From assembly GCF_009870125.1 (NCBI RefSeq), contig NC_046683.1, positions 58,357,869-58,421,868 of the forward strand: a stretch of 64,000 bases of DNA, given 5' to 3'. The translations under genes were made by a program, and so were the position numbers. The notes beneath the pieces are model-generated. The model saw only the letters and a list, made by a program, of their open reading frames with translations. It searched no databases and was not told the DNA's origin. Below, piece by piece: positions 23,132-33,561 of this stretch (position 1 is its first letter; every line of letters begins with the position of its first letter). The DNA is from Drosophila pseudoobscura. Taxonomy: Eukaryota > Arthropoda > Insecta > Diptera > Drosophilidae.

Positions 23132-23792
23132 TTAGTGGGCTCCATCGTATGTGTCCTTGTGCTGATACCCGCTCACATAGCCAGAGCCATCGACCACATT
23201 GCGTCTGCCGGCAATGCCCTTGCCCTTGCCGGTGGCATCGAAGCGCTCCTTGTGGGAGCCCGTATACTTGCTGGTGTCCGTCAGCCGGTCCACGGCTGCC
23301 GCAGCCTTTCCAGCCTACACGGCCACGGAATAAAGGGAGGGAAATGAGTATGAGAATCGTCTTACTCTGGGGAAAGTATTGATCACTCACCGAAACCTGC
23401 GCCACACCCGGAGCCCCACAGCTGGCCAGCTTCTGCTTGATCTCCGACAGCTCCACCTTCCTCGTCTTGGCCAGATCGTCAAGGAATTTGTTGTAGTCCG
23501 TCAGAGAGATCTTCAGGGCCTTGAACTTCTTGAAGTGGATACCCGTGTCCGTGGTGGTGATCTTCTTGTCGATCACCTTTGCCTGCTTCATCCACTTGTC
23601 GCTCTGCGAGAGCGTGATTAGCTTCCCATCGGACTTGGTGTCCCCGAACTTGGAGAAGGCCTTGAACTGATCCGAGAAGCTCACTTTGGGTGCCGCCTCC
23701 TCCTCCAGTGCCAGTTGGGCCAACTCCGCCACCGGTGCCTCTGTAGCGGGAGCGGGAGAGGGACTGCTACCATTTGCTGCTGCCTCAGACAT
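23132..23792 (-). CDS. ringer: ringmaker, TPPP/p25-alpha tubulin polymerisation protein
   Basis: Exons 23792-23391 and 23314-23132 give 194 aa. After an Ala/Pro/Glu-rich N-terminus comes the p25-alpha domain: [49 protein letters not shown] and the C-terminal motif [20 protein letters not shown] with [20 protein letters not shown] proteins bind and bundle microtubules; the fly gene acts in axon growth and synaptic microtubules. The start codon follows an acceptor-like CCATAG on the minus strand, so at least one upstream non-coding exon is expected somewhere in the 24-29 kb region. Confidence 0.93.
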
Positions 23793-26700
23793 GCTGGCTC
23801 TATGGGATAGGATATGCGAATGGTAGATTGGTTAATGGTTAATACATGAGGAGTACGTATTGCCTTGCCTGATGGGTCACATTTCTATTTCTATTTTCCA
23901 CTTTGTCAACACGCAATGGAACCTTCTTCTACGCAGTGCCTTACCTGTGGGCCACAACACTGACCAACATTGCGGTGGGTCGAGGAGTTCTGTGTTTCTG
24001 TGGTTCTGTTACCATACGTTTTCTCTATCTATCTATCCGCTTGATTTCAACACGCAGAGCTTATCTGTCTTCCGATTATATTCCTATCTCGAAGATAAAG
24101 CCAAGAGCTTTTTCTCAGCTGTTCCCCCGAGAGAAGCGAGCCTGAACTGAAGCCGAAATCGGGAGAGATCCAAGCATTAACTGACGTCATCTAAATATTT
24201 GTATTGCTTGCTTCTAAAGAGGCTAATTATCATCACCATACGAAACGCAAATAACGATCCATGCGAACACACAAATAAAGCCCCGGGGGGATCGACAGGG
24301 GTTCGGCACATAGCGGTAGCTTGAACAAACAGCTAAAATCCATTATGACCAAGGTTTTTTGACACACAAGAGACAGGTTTTCAAGCTTGAATGGTCTGTG
24401 ATCTAATGACAGTTAAAACTAGACACATCTTAGAGTAAGACTCTAAGATGCCCTCTTTTATGGTACAAAAATGGTACCCATACATGTGTAGCAAAACTCC
24501 TCCTCGTAGATCACTTAATATGTTAAGCATTGCATATCGCATAAATCTCATTGATAATTTAGTTTTAAAATTGCTTGTAGCATAAATTGTCGTCATGTCT
24601 ACAGGCGGCTACCCAACACGAATCGATATGGGCGGGAGACGGAGACCCCAATGATATGTGGAGGGAATACACTGGTATGAGAGGGGGTAGGGGGGGAACC
24701 AAATCCTCCCATAAACAGTAAATAAAACGTGAGCATTTATTGGCTGGGTCATTAATTATGCGCCACTTAAAGAGGCAGCAGCAGCAGCCACCACGGAGGC
24801 CCCAGGAGATCTGGGAGCTGTTTTGGGGCAACCATTTAAGGCAGCGATAAGATGCGGCCTCAACCAGTTTTGGGTCTTCTCCTTGCTTTTTTGTTGGTTT
24901 GTTTTGTTTTTGTTTGGGGGAGATATGATTGCATGGCTTGCGCCTGGCCTGGCCTGGCCTGGACAGATGTTAACAAAAGGAATCCCAGAATAGAGCAGAA
25001 GAGCAGCAGAGGAGTGGAATGCAGAATGCAGGACTCTGAAGGTCAGGCAACCACCCCACGGCAGCCTTGACCTTGGATTCCGAAGACCCTGATGCAGTCC
25101 GTCGAGCATGTCAAATGCTATCTGTATCTGGGTGGAGACCCCGCCCCAAACCGAATAATGAGCTCTCGCAAGTGAAAAGCTAATCGACTCGACTCTATGA
25201 CGAGTACTACGAGTACTAATGCTTATGTCATCGCCTCATTACGCCGCTCGTTTGATATTTTGATTACGTTTTGGTCTGGAATCAGCCTCTATTCTAAAGT
25301 GCGGCTCTGGGGTGGGGCCATTCTCTCATATGACTACATATATTCCCATTTAATCCACTATTCAATCGCAATGGTCAATTGAGATCATTGCATGCATCAT
25401 AATTCCATCATTAATCATCTTCTTAGGCCTGAAACGTGGCGTGTCATTGAACTTGAACTCCACTGGAGCTGTGGACCTCTGGAGACGAAACAAATTACCG
25501 AACACGTCCACTGAGGGAGCGAGAGAAGAGTATAATGGAACCCTTTACTCCGCCCTTCCTTGTAATTGGAAGCCATAAATACTGAGAAACAAGAAAAAGT
25601 TGACAAACTACAGCACAAAAGAGCTGGGAATATGCATGGAAAGGTTTAAGTTTAGTGAATCGAAAGATATACGAAGTGGCAATGCTCTTGGGTAGGAGTT
25701 GGAATAGACAGATCTGCAAAGATCAAAGATGTCGCAGGTGTCGTCCAAACAGATTGGTTACCTATCAGGATCTTCACATCATACACACCTTGCTTTGATA
25801 TAAAGGAAAAATCCAATTGACTTCAGAGTAAATTTAGGGAAAAAATCAACAAAATAATTGAAAAAAATGAGCTAGGGAACTATGAAAAGACCTTGTTTCA
25901 GGATGGGATCCCTGGATGGGTTTCCGGCTCTTTTCGACTTGTGTACCCCCCTCCCCCCATAGAACGTCACCGCAGGCCGGTCGCTGCGATGGGGGAAGCG
26001 TGGATGGTCTAAATCAAAAATAATCCGCTCTGGCCGCCAGACCATAAATAATTTGTTTCTTTTTTCTCTTTCTGTTTTTCGTTCCATTCCCATTGCCTGT
26101 GAATATACATAGCTAGTATTTCTGATCTGACGAACAAGTTTCTGACTCTCCTCCAATTGGGAGGGCGGGGTGATTGTTTCCAATTCGTTTCCATTTTAAT
26201 TAGTTTTGAACCAAAATGGCAAAAGTTAATTGGGAAATATATTCATAAGTATATGGGGATTGGGATGGGGATGGGGATAGATAGGCATACTCGTTTATAG
26301 AGAGGAAACAATTGACTTCCGGGGGTGGCAGCAACCTACCTCAAGTGCTGCCCAGTGATGGATGGAAAACCACAAATACTGGAGGGAAAATTTAGGTCAT
26401 CTTGTTGTACTATTTATAGCTGGAAGGGAACTTTTTGAAATGCTGCACCACATATCGTTTTGTACAACACTCTGTAATATTAGCGCCTCGAACTGAATGC
26501 ATAAATTAATACTCTTTGGGTGCCTCCCCCCCAAACAGGAAACGACGGGGTTTTGATAAACACGCAACGCAATAGAGAAATCATTGAGTTAGGAGGGGGG
26601 CTTATGCTTATGCTTATGCTCTGGTCTCTGGTCTATGGTCTATGGTCTATGGTCGCATACATCACCACATCCCCAGATGACATCACTTTGTGATGTGAGG

Positions 26701-28727
26701 ACCGCGCAAGCGCAGGGCGGAGGATGGGGAAGGGGGGATGACGGATGATGGTGCCACACGCATACATACCGAAGGATACGAGTACGAGTACCAGGGGAAC
26801 GATGCCACAGAACAATGGGAATCCAGGAAATCGGAACTAAAACGGAGAACAGGAGCAGGAGCTGGAGCAAGAGCAGGGGCAATAAAGCCCATTTGGGTTA
26901 CAGTCAAATGGATTGCAGGAAGTGGGTCAAAGAATGCTCTTGAAATCCTGCACAGCTTCCACTCACACTCGGATAAACAATCAAAAAAAGGACACTGTAG
27001 AGCCATCTTTTTTATTTCTTCGGGGGTTCTTCACACATTTCCTACTTACATTTTGAATCAAAAAATGTAGTGCAAATTTCCGTATAATAGTGACAGAAAT
27101 CTTGGTATTTCTTGGATGTTTTTCGAGCTATTTTTCAGAGGGCGCGCGCGAATGCTGTCGATGTCGAGACTCAACTGTTTGGACAAATGCGCAGCGCCAG
27201 ACCAAAGCCCATTCGGCGTATGAGTGATATTTAGACGCCAGAGAGCTTTCGATGAGTGGAAAACACATATATGTATGCCCAACGATGAGCACACGCATCC
27301 TCCAAACAACATTAACTAAACTATCAACAAAACAGCAGAGAGAAACATAACGACAGAAGTGATAGAGACGTTTCTGATAGAGACCAAAAGAGAGATTAGA
27401 TAGATTAGATCTCACATCCCCCCAAATATTTTTGGTATATAAATTTACTATATACCTAGCGATGACTTCATTTCCACAAAGATTATACACAAAAACTAAC
27501 AGCAAAAGGCAGCAGCCACACGACAAAGCCATTTATCAAAAATAAAAAAAAAATAAAGAAACAGGCAAAACAAACCCAAAGAAACTCGGAGAAAAAAGGT
27601 GACGTCTTATCAGACCAACAAGTTTCACTCGGACTTTTGTTTGTTTTGAGTGGATTGAATGGGGGGAAAAAGAGCTTAAAGCTCGCCGAGGAAATATCTG
27701 GCGGTGGTGGAGGGCCTGGGGGGAACTTGGGTGCTATACGCTGAGTTTTACTGCCGATTTTTATGGGTCTGTCCGCTCCGCCACAACAAAGCGCGGAATA
27801 CAATGCGTGAAATTTTGGACAACAGCAAAACACGCACCAACAAGTGCCAGACAAGAGACAAGAAAGAGTAATGGGTTTCCAGGGAGGAGCTCCAGCTCCC
27901 TAGCTGGCTAGTGGGTGTGTTTAGGAGGTGGCCTAACTAGTGAGCTCATAGCTCATAGCAGGGGTCTCTGTCGGGGTCACCTCCCAGCGATGTTTGACTA
28001 TGCAAATGGCTTGCTGTGAGAGCTGTGCCACTGCCTCAAGTGATTAAGAGTTCTTTGAACTTGAAAAATAGGTCTGCTCTGGTCTAATCTGTACTGGACA
28101 GTGCGGGTGAAAGGTTGAAAAAGAATGTTCAGAGAGAAAGTAAGAGTCACCAGGAAATCATAAGGAAATTGCTTTAGCACACAATCAAATCAGAGCCCAA
28201 ATAACATGGAACAAACAAAAAAAAAAAACCTGACAATGATTTATGGCTAGTGTCTGTCAGAATTATTTGGTATTTATTTCGTGGATGAAGTCATGGGCCT
28301 GGGTCTGGCCGAAACCAAAACAAAATTCAACAACAACGAAAGGCTAACGATTAAGTTTGAAGTTAGAGGTGCTCTTTTTTAAGAAATATAGGCTCTAATA
28401 CTGTACTATAGATTGTGTTTCCGTATACACCATGCATTCAATTAATACCTTTCAAGCTGCAAGAATAGTTTCCCTCTTTCCCTCTTTGAGGATAACAAAA
28501 GAGTCATAAATACTGACACGATACTCGGCAGCTGGCCCTATCTAAGTAGAGAGAGAGAGAGCCAAGACCCTGATAATAGTTCACAAATCACAGCCCACCT
28601 CTATCTGCATTTCCATTCGTAGAGAGAGATAGAGAGAATTCCATCAAGTAAACCAAATCAATAGCCACATCCACATCGGTGTGCCGAGAACTATCGAGAG
28701 GCCGCAGCTAGAGCCGCGACTCTACAT
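23793..28727. other. about 5 kb without a recognised coding gene
   Basis: Probably upstream DNA and first intron(s) of ringmaker. I saw a CRE-like TGACGTCA at 24181-24188, poly-A and poly-pyrimidine tracts, and no exon with matched splice sites and codon bias. Non-coding first exons of ringmaker could lie here but cannot be placed with confidence. Confidence 0.45.
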
Positions 28728-29088
28728 TTATACCCGGTATTTAGTTAGTGTAGTACCCCTCCGCCAGAAGGCTCACACTGCACCAGAAAGAGAGAGAATC
28801 ATTATGCGACAGATTTTCGTTCTTTGCGTGGGCGTAAGGGGGTGGTACTAAATTTTCAAAAGCCCATGAGTCTGGATACCAAATTTGGTTGCTCTAGCTC
28901 TTATAATCTCTGAGATCAATGCGCTCGTCGGGACGGATAGACAGACATTGCTATATCGACTCGACTAATGGTACTGATCAAGAATATATAACTTTATGGG
29001 GTTGGAATGGCTTCCTTCTGGCTGTTACTCATATCCATTTCCATCACAAATCTAATATACCCCCATTCTCTTCGAGTATCGGGTATAA
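28728..29088. repeat. DINE-1/INE-1-like non-autonomous element
   Basis: About 361 bp, bounded by imperfect inverted ends (TTATACCCGGTATTT at 28728 and GAGTATCGGGTATAA ending at 29088). The interior carries the familiar Drosophila repeat words GGACGGATAGACAGACATTG, TATATCGACTCGAC, TGATCAAGAATATATA and ACTTTATGGGGT...CTTCCTTCTG. These match what I remember of the INE-1/DINE-1 family, Helitron-related elements with no coding capacity. It sits between ringmaker and the cuticle cluster. Confidence 0.75.
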
Positions 29089-29192
29089 AAGAATCATTAA
29101 GCTCTGGCTTTGATTGAAACTCTGGGTAGGGGGGCTAACATTAAAATGCACTTATCAGGCAGCCCCAGCAGTCAAGGCCAGACCTCCGCCTC

Positions 29193-29675
29193 CTAATCAG
29201 GCAGGAGCCCTGCCCAGCTGGGCTTAAGCACCCGCGAGATGTGCCTCTGGGGCCTCCATCGATAAAAGAAGCGGCTAAAAATAACCCAAGCCCAAACCCC
29301 AGCTTAAAGCAGAGCAGAGCAGATACAGCTACAGATACACGAGATACAGATACACGACTCCAGAGAGACACAGGCCCTTGGCCTTCACTCACCTTGAAAT
29401 GCCGTTGGGTGCCACAGTCCGCAGTCCGCAGTCGTCGTGGCCGTTGCCGTTACCGTCCATAATGTGCGAGTGCGAGTACATGTACCTAAAAAAGGGAGAA
29501 GATGCCACAATGGGGCAACAACAAAAAGACCAACAACTGCATATCAATTACTTGCGGGGATCGAATGGGTTGCTGCAGATGTGGGATGGGAATGGGGATG
29601 GAGATGGAGATGTGGTCTTTGGCCTTGATGAGCGGCAAGTCAAGGCTCTGGAATAACAGCAGCAGCAGCAGCATG
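29193..29675 (-). CDS. candidate small secreted-protein gene (three exons, unassigned)
   Basis: Not a recognised gene. The middle segment, 29485-29393, looks like a real exon: acceptor TTTTTTAG, donor TCAAG|GTGAGT, and strong C/G third positions in the frame reading YMYSHSHIMDGNGNGHDDCG. Upstream, 29675 begins a hydrophobic leader MLLLLLLFQSLDLPLIKA followed by HISISIPIPIPHLQQ, again with coding-like third positions. With the ordinary donor (GTAATT) this frame ends soon after the junction. With a GC donor (GCAAGT, intron starting just after 29556) it runs into the good frame of the middle exon. A third segment (29274-29193, acceptor TTTTTAG) stays open to TAG. A second overlapping frame beginning at 29707 (MASRISICIC) also stays open with the ordinary donor. 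Transcript evidence is needed to choose between these. Confidence 0.4.
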
Positions 29676-29979
29676 AGGCACAGATGCAGATGGAGATGCG
29701 AGATGCCATGCTCCCGAGATATCCACTCCACAATTAAACCAAATGGACATAACGCCTGGAGAATGGAATGGGGCTGGAGGAGAAGGAGTGGCAGCCGTTG
29801 TCCGTTAACGATACAAGTGGACAAGACAGTTCGCGATCGCCTCGTTTTCTTTCATTTGCCAGGCCATTAAATCGGACAGCAGCGTCACGAGGGGGAGTAG
29901 AGGGGGAGGCGAAGCACCCATCCAGAACCAGACCTAGAACCAGAACCTAGAACTAGAACCTGCCTACTGTGTCGAGTTG

Positions 29980-29987
29980 TATAAAAG
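29980..29987 (+). promoter_or_regulatory. TATA box of Cpr72Ea
   Basis: TATAAAAG, 98 bp upstream of the start codon at 30078, which predicts initiation near 30010. Confidence 0.8.
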
Positions 29988-30077
29988 GACCCTGGGAGCA
30001 GCCCAGAACAAGCAGAACTCAAAGAGTTGCAGCATCAAACAGAGCACAAAGCACAGAGAAAAGAGCATAAAGAGATC

Positions 30078-31616
30078 ATGAAGTATCCACTCCTCTTGTT
30101 AGGATTCCTGAGCGCGGCCCATGGCCTGGCCCTCTACGCGGCCTCCTACCCCTTCGTCTACTCCGCCGGGGGATCGGCTGTGTTCACGCCCACGCAGCAG
30201 CAGTACATCTCGCAGGACGCCCTGGGCCAGTACTCCTACGGCTACTCAGAACCACTGTCCTCCAAACAAGAGACCCGCACCCTGGACGGCACCACGCGGG
30301 GCACCTACAGCTACCGCGATGCAGCAGGCAAACGCCAGACCGTTGACTACTTGGCCGATGCACGTGGCTTCCATGTGGCCGCCACCAATTTGCCGAAGGC
30401 TGTCATTCCCCGGGAGCTGGCTGCCGGAAGGAGTGCCTCGCATGGCGTACAGCATCCAGTGTCTGTCCATCATCCGTTGGAGCATCCCCATCCCGTGGAA
30501 CATCACCATCCCGTCGAGCACCATGCTGGCCACATCGTTGAGCATCCCTCAGTGATCGGCACTGGCAGGATTGCAGTGCAGGGCATTGCCCATTCCGTTG
30601 GTCACCACCCAATTGTCTATCCCCATCCCGTGGAACATCACCATTCCGCGGAGCACCATCCCGCGGAGCACCATCCCGTAGAGCATCATTCTGGTCATGT
30701 CGAGCATCACCCTGTAGACATCACAGGCAGGAGTGCAGAGCACCATTCGATTGTCCATCATCCAGCTGAGCACCATCCCGCGGAGCAGCATCCCGTAGAG
30801 CATCATTCTGGTCATGTCGAGCATCACCCTGTAGACATCACAGGCAGGAGTGCAGAGCACCATTCGATTGTCCATCATCCAGCTGAGCACCATCCCGCGG
30901 AGCACCATCCCGCAGAGCACCATTCCGTAGAGCATCATTCTGGTCATGTCGAGCATCATCCCGTTGACATCACAGGCAGGAGCGCTGAGCATTATCCGGC
31001 TGTCCACCATTCTGCCGAGCACCATCCCGCGGAGCACCATCCCGCAGAGCACCATCCCGTAGAGCATCATTCTGGTCATGTCGAGCATCATCCAACCGAC
31101 ATTACTGGCAGAAGCGCTGAGCACCATCCGGCTGTCCACCATCCTGCCGAGCACCATCCCGTGGAGCACCATCCTGCAGAGCACCATCCCGTAGAACATC
31201 ATTCTGGCCATATCGAGCATCATCCGATTGACATCACAGGCAGGAGTGCTGTGCATGGCGTGGTCCATCCCGAAGCTGTCCATCATCCCGAAGCGCATCA
31301 TCCCGTGGAGCATCATCACGCGGAGCATCCATCTGGTCATCATGTGGCTGAGCATCCCTCTGTGGTTGGCGCTGGAAGAAGTACTCTGCATGCCGAAGGT
31401 CACGAGCTCCCTCAACCCGTTGTCGACACCCCCGAAGTGGCCGCCGCCAAGGCCCTCCACCTGAAGCGCGTCCACGAGGAGAAGGTTCGCAACGAGATCC
31501 TCCATCCCATCGCTGTGCCAGTGCCAGTGGCCCGCAGCCACCATGTGGTGCTGCCACCTACGGCCCTATACGGATACACCAGGCCCCACTATTACTCCTC
31601 CGGCTTCTACTACTGA
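30078..31616 (+). CDS. Cpr72Ea: RR cuticular protein with long His-rich repeat tail (Cpr72Ea-like)
   Basis: A single exon of 512 codons. The start at 30078 is the first ATG after the TATA box and opens a signal peptide (MKYPLLLLGFLSAAHGLAL). A Rebers-Riddiford chitin-binding domain lies at about residues 50-106 (QYSYGYSEP, TRGTYSYRDAAGKRQTVDY, LADARGFHVAATNLP). It is followed by about 300 residues dominated by HHP/VEHH/AEHH words, with units starting at 30696, 30813, 30945, 31077 and 31209. A short C-terminal motif (QPVVDTPEVAAAKALHLKRV) is shared with the next gene. By family it is a secreted chitin-binding cuticle component. My recollection is that the melanogaster protein is clearly shorter, so the tail has probably expanded. 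AATAAA is at 31689-31694. Confidence 0.88.
   Translation: MKYPLLLLGFLSAAHGLALYAASYPFVYSAGGSAVFTPTQQQYISQDALGQYSYGYSEPLSSKQETRTLDGTTRGTYSYRDAAGKRQTVDYLADARGFHVAATNLPKAVIPRELAAGRSASHGVQHPVSVHHPLEHPHPVEHHHPVEHHAGHIVEHPSVIGTGRIAVQGIAHSVGHHPIVYPHPVEHHHSAEHHPAEHHPVEHHSGHVEHHPVDITGRSAEHHSIVHHPAEHHPAEQHPVEHHSGHVEHHPVDITGRSAEHHSIVHHPAEHHPAEHHPAEHHSVEHHSGHVEHHPVDITGRSAEHYPAVHHSAEHHPAEHHPAEHHPVEHHSGHVEHHPTDITGRSAEHHPAVHHPAEHHPVEHHPAEHHPVEHHSGHIEHHPIDITGRSAVHGVVHPEAVHHPEAHHPVEHHHAEHPSGHHVAEHPSVVGAGRSTLHAEGHELPQPVVDTPEVAAAKALHLKRVHEEKVRNEILHPIAVPVPVARSHHVVLPPTALYGYTRPHYYSSGFYY
30696..31208 (+). repeat. in-frame tandem repeat in Cpr72Ea-like gene
   Basis: Four consecutive units of 117, 132, 132 and 132 bp (39 or 44 codons) start at 30696, 30813, 30945 and 31077, and a diverged fifth starts at 31209. 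Each opens with H(V/I)EHHP-DITGRS and ends VEHHSG. The first two are nearly identical at DNA level over most of their length, which indicates recent duplication or conversion. All length changes are multiples of 15 bp (five codons, HHPAE), so the frame is kept. Confidence 0.9.
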
Positions 31617-32578
31617 GTGGGACCGCGTATACAGTGAAGCATTCCATGCATCATTCCTGGATTTCGAAATTCAAATATTTAAAGTCAAAATAAAGTCAAA
31701 TAATTCCGAATCTACATTGTGGGTTTTCCTCCTTGATCCTTTGGCGCTTCACAATTTCTTTGGGCTCTTCCTTCTGTTTCCATCAGCAGCTTAAATCCGC
31801 GACCGACGACACACGACTCTCCTGGAGGCTGTCCTACCTCAACCTTTGGTCCCCAAACGGACCCGTCACATACCTCCGCTTCGACGCTTCATAAATGCAA
31901 TGTGAATTTTGATTTCAATTAAATTTAATAGCAGCATAAACCACAACAGAAACCACATCCTCACCGAAATATTACCGAAACTGGTAAGGGCAGCCAATCC
32001 GCTTCGCTTGTGCCACACAGCCTAACCCGGTTCCTTGACCCCTCTTCCTCGTCAAACCAGAGACCAGACCGCAGTCTCTCTCTCTCTCTCTCTCTGACAA
32101 TACAGGCCTGATTAAGTTCTTTGGTTTGTGTGGCAGGCAGCATTGTGGAACGTTGTACAGTTGTTCATGTCCCTGTCCCTGTCCCTGTCCCTGTCTGATG
32201 TTGCGTTCCACTGCGGCCACTGTGGGACGGGACAGATGAAAACAAATTGCGGCTTTTGTGCTCAAATTTATGCTGAACTTGTTGAAATCGAAATCGACAA
32301 AATATTTATGTACAAACAGAGTCCACCATGTCCAAGAGGAAGAGCCAGCCCATACCCATACCCATACCCATTCCCCATGCCCTTTGTAGAGGAAGAGGAA
32401 GGAAGGAAGGAATAATCCCAGGGCAGAGGCAGAGGCAGATGCAGTGACTTTGGCTGTGACTGCCGCTGTGGCTGGGGGAATATGAAAGTAAACCAGGAAC
32501 CAGACGACCTTCCTGAGAACGCACGAAATTGCAAATTTTCGGCTATCAGACAGACCTCCTGTCTGTCGCTGTCGCGCG

Positions 32579-32586
32579 TATAAAAA
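32579..32586 (+). promoter_or_regulatory. TATA box of Cpr72Eb
   Basis: TATAAAAA, 123 bp upstream of the start codon at 32702. Confidence 0.75.
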
Positions 32587-32701
32587 GCAGAATCCCCAAT
32601 CGATCGCAGCACAGAGTTCTCTAGAGCGAGTACTAGTCCACGACACTAGCAGCGCCCCAAAAGATACCATATCTGAAATCCCATATCGAATCCCGAATCA
32701 A

Positions 32702-33391
32702 ATGAGCAAGATGCACTCTTTCAACCTTTGCCTGATGATCGCCACCGCAACCTCTTTGGTGTGCGGATCGCCTCTCCTGGAATACGGAGCCCCGCCAGCG
32801 GGCGACAGCGTGAGCCAGTACCACACGCAGGACGAGCACGGCCAGTATGCCTATGGGTATATGGCGCCGCTGTACTCCAAGCACGAGACCCGCACTGCGG
32901 ACGGAGTCACGCGCGGCACCTTCTCTTACGTGGATGCCAGGGGCGTGACCCAGACCGTGGACTATGTGGCAGATACAGAGGGCTTCCGCGTCAGCTCCAG
33001 CCTCAGCCAGCAGCAGGCCAACGAGGAGACCCCCGAGGTGGCTGCTCTGAGAGCCCAGCACCTGGCTGCCCATGCGCAGGCCAAGCTGCGTCTTGCTGGG
33101 GGGGATTCATATGCCGGCTCTGTGGAGCTGCCTCAGCCCGTGCAGGATACACCCGAGGTGGCCGCCGCCAAGGTGGCCTTCTTCAAGCGATTCGAGGCCG
33201 AGAAGCTGCGCAATCAACTGCTCAGCGAGAAGCAGATCAATCGAGTGATCGCCCCATCGATCCCTGTTAGATCCCAGCCGCTGTACGTCTATCAGCCACT
33301 CACTGGATTTGTCTACAACTACCACCAGTCCAAGTCCAAGGCTCAGGCTAAGACTCAGACTCCCTCGAGGGACTACCTTCCAGTGGTCTGA
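32702..33391 (+). CDS. Cpr72Eb: RR cuticular protein (Cpr72Eb-like)
   Basis: A single exon of 229 aa, near the length I recall for fly Cpr72Eb. It has a signal peptide (MSKMHSFNLCLMIATATSLVC); either of the first two ATGs (32702, 32711) could be used. The RR chitin-binding domain covers about residues 35-100 (GQYAYGYMAPLYSKHETR, TRGTFSYVDARGVTQTVDY, VADTEGFRVSSSLS). The C-terminal QPVQDTPEVAAAKVAFFKRF segment is shared with the gene to its left, showing tandem duplication. AATAAA is at 33433-33438. It is convergent with the next gene, with only 170 bp between the stop codons. Confidence 0.9.
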   Translation: MSKMHSFNLCLMIATATSLVCGSPLLEYGAPPAGDSVSQYHTQDEHGQYAYGYMAPLYSKHETRTADGVTRGTFSYVDARGVTQTVDYVADTEGFRVSSSLSQQQANEETPEVAALRAQHLAAHAQAKLRLAGGDSYAGSVELPQPVQDTPEVAAAKVAFFKRFEAEKLRNQLLSEKQINRVIAPSIPVRSQPLYVYQPLTGFVYNYHQSKSKAQAKTQTPSRDYLPVV

Positions 33392-33561
33392 TGTTCTGGC
33401 CGATCTTTGAGATCTTCTGTTAATTGTTGAGCAATAAATGATGCAAATCCGAAATGAAAACGCACTCGAATTTGGCACAATGGTGCTCTGTCTTGCATTT
33501 ATTCTTAGGACACACACAAAACCACAATATCCATCATATCATCCATCCAGTAGACCTTCCA

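Noticed and set aside
30549-31544. 331-codon open frame on the strand opposite the His-rich repeat
   Set aside because: It is the antisense image of a tandem repeat whose unit lengths are multiples of three, so openness is automatic; Met/Arg-rich with no domain.
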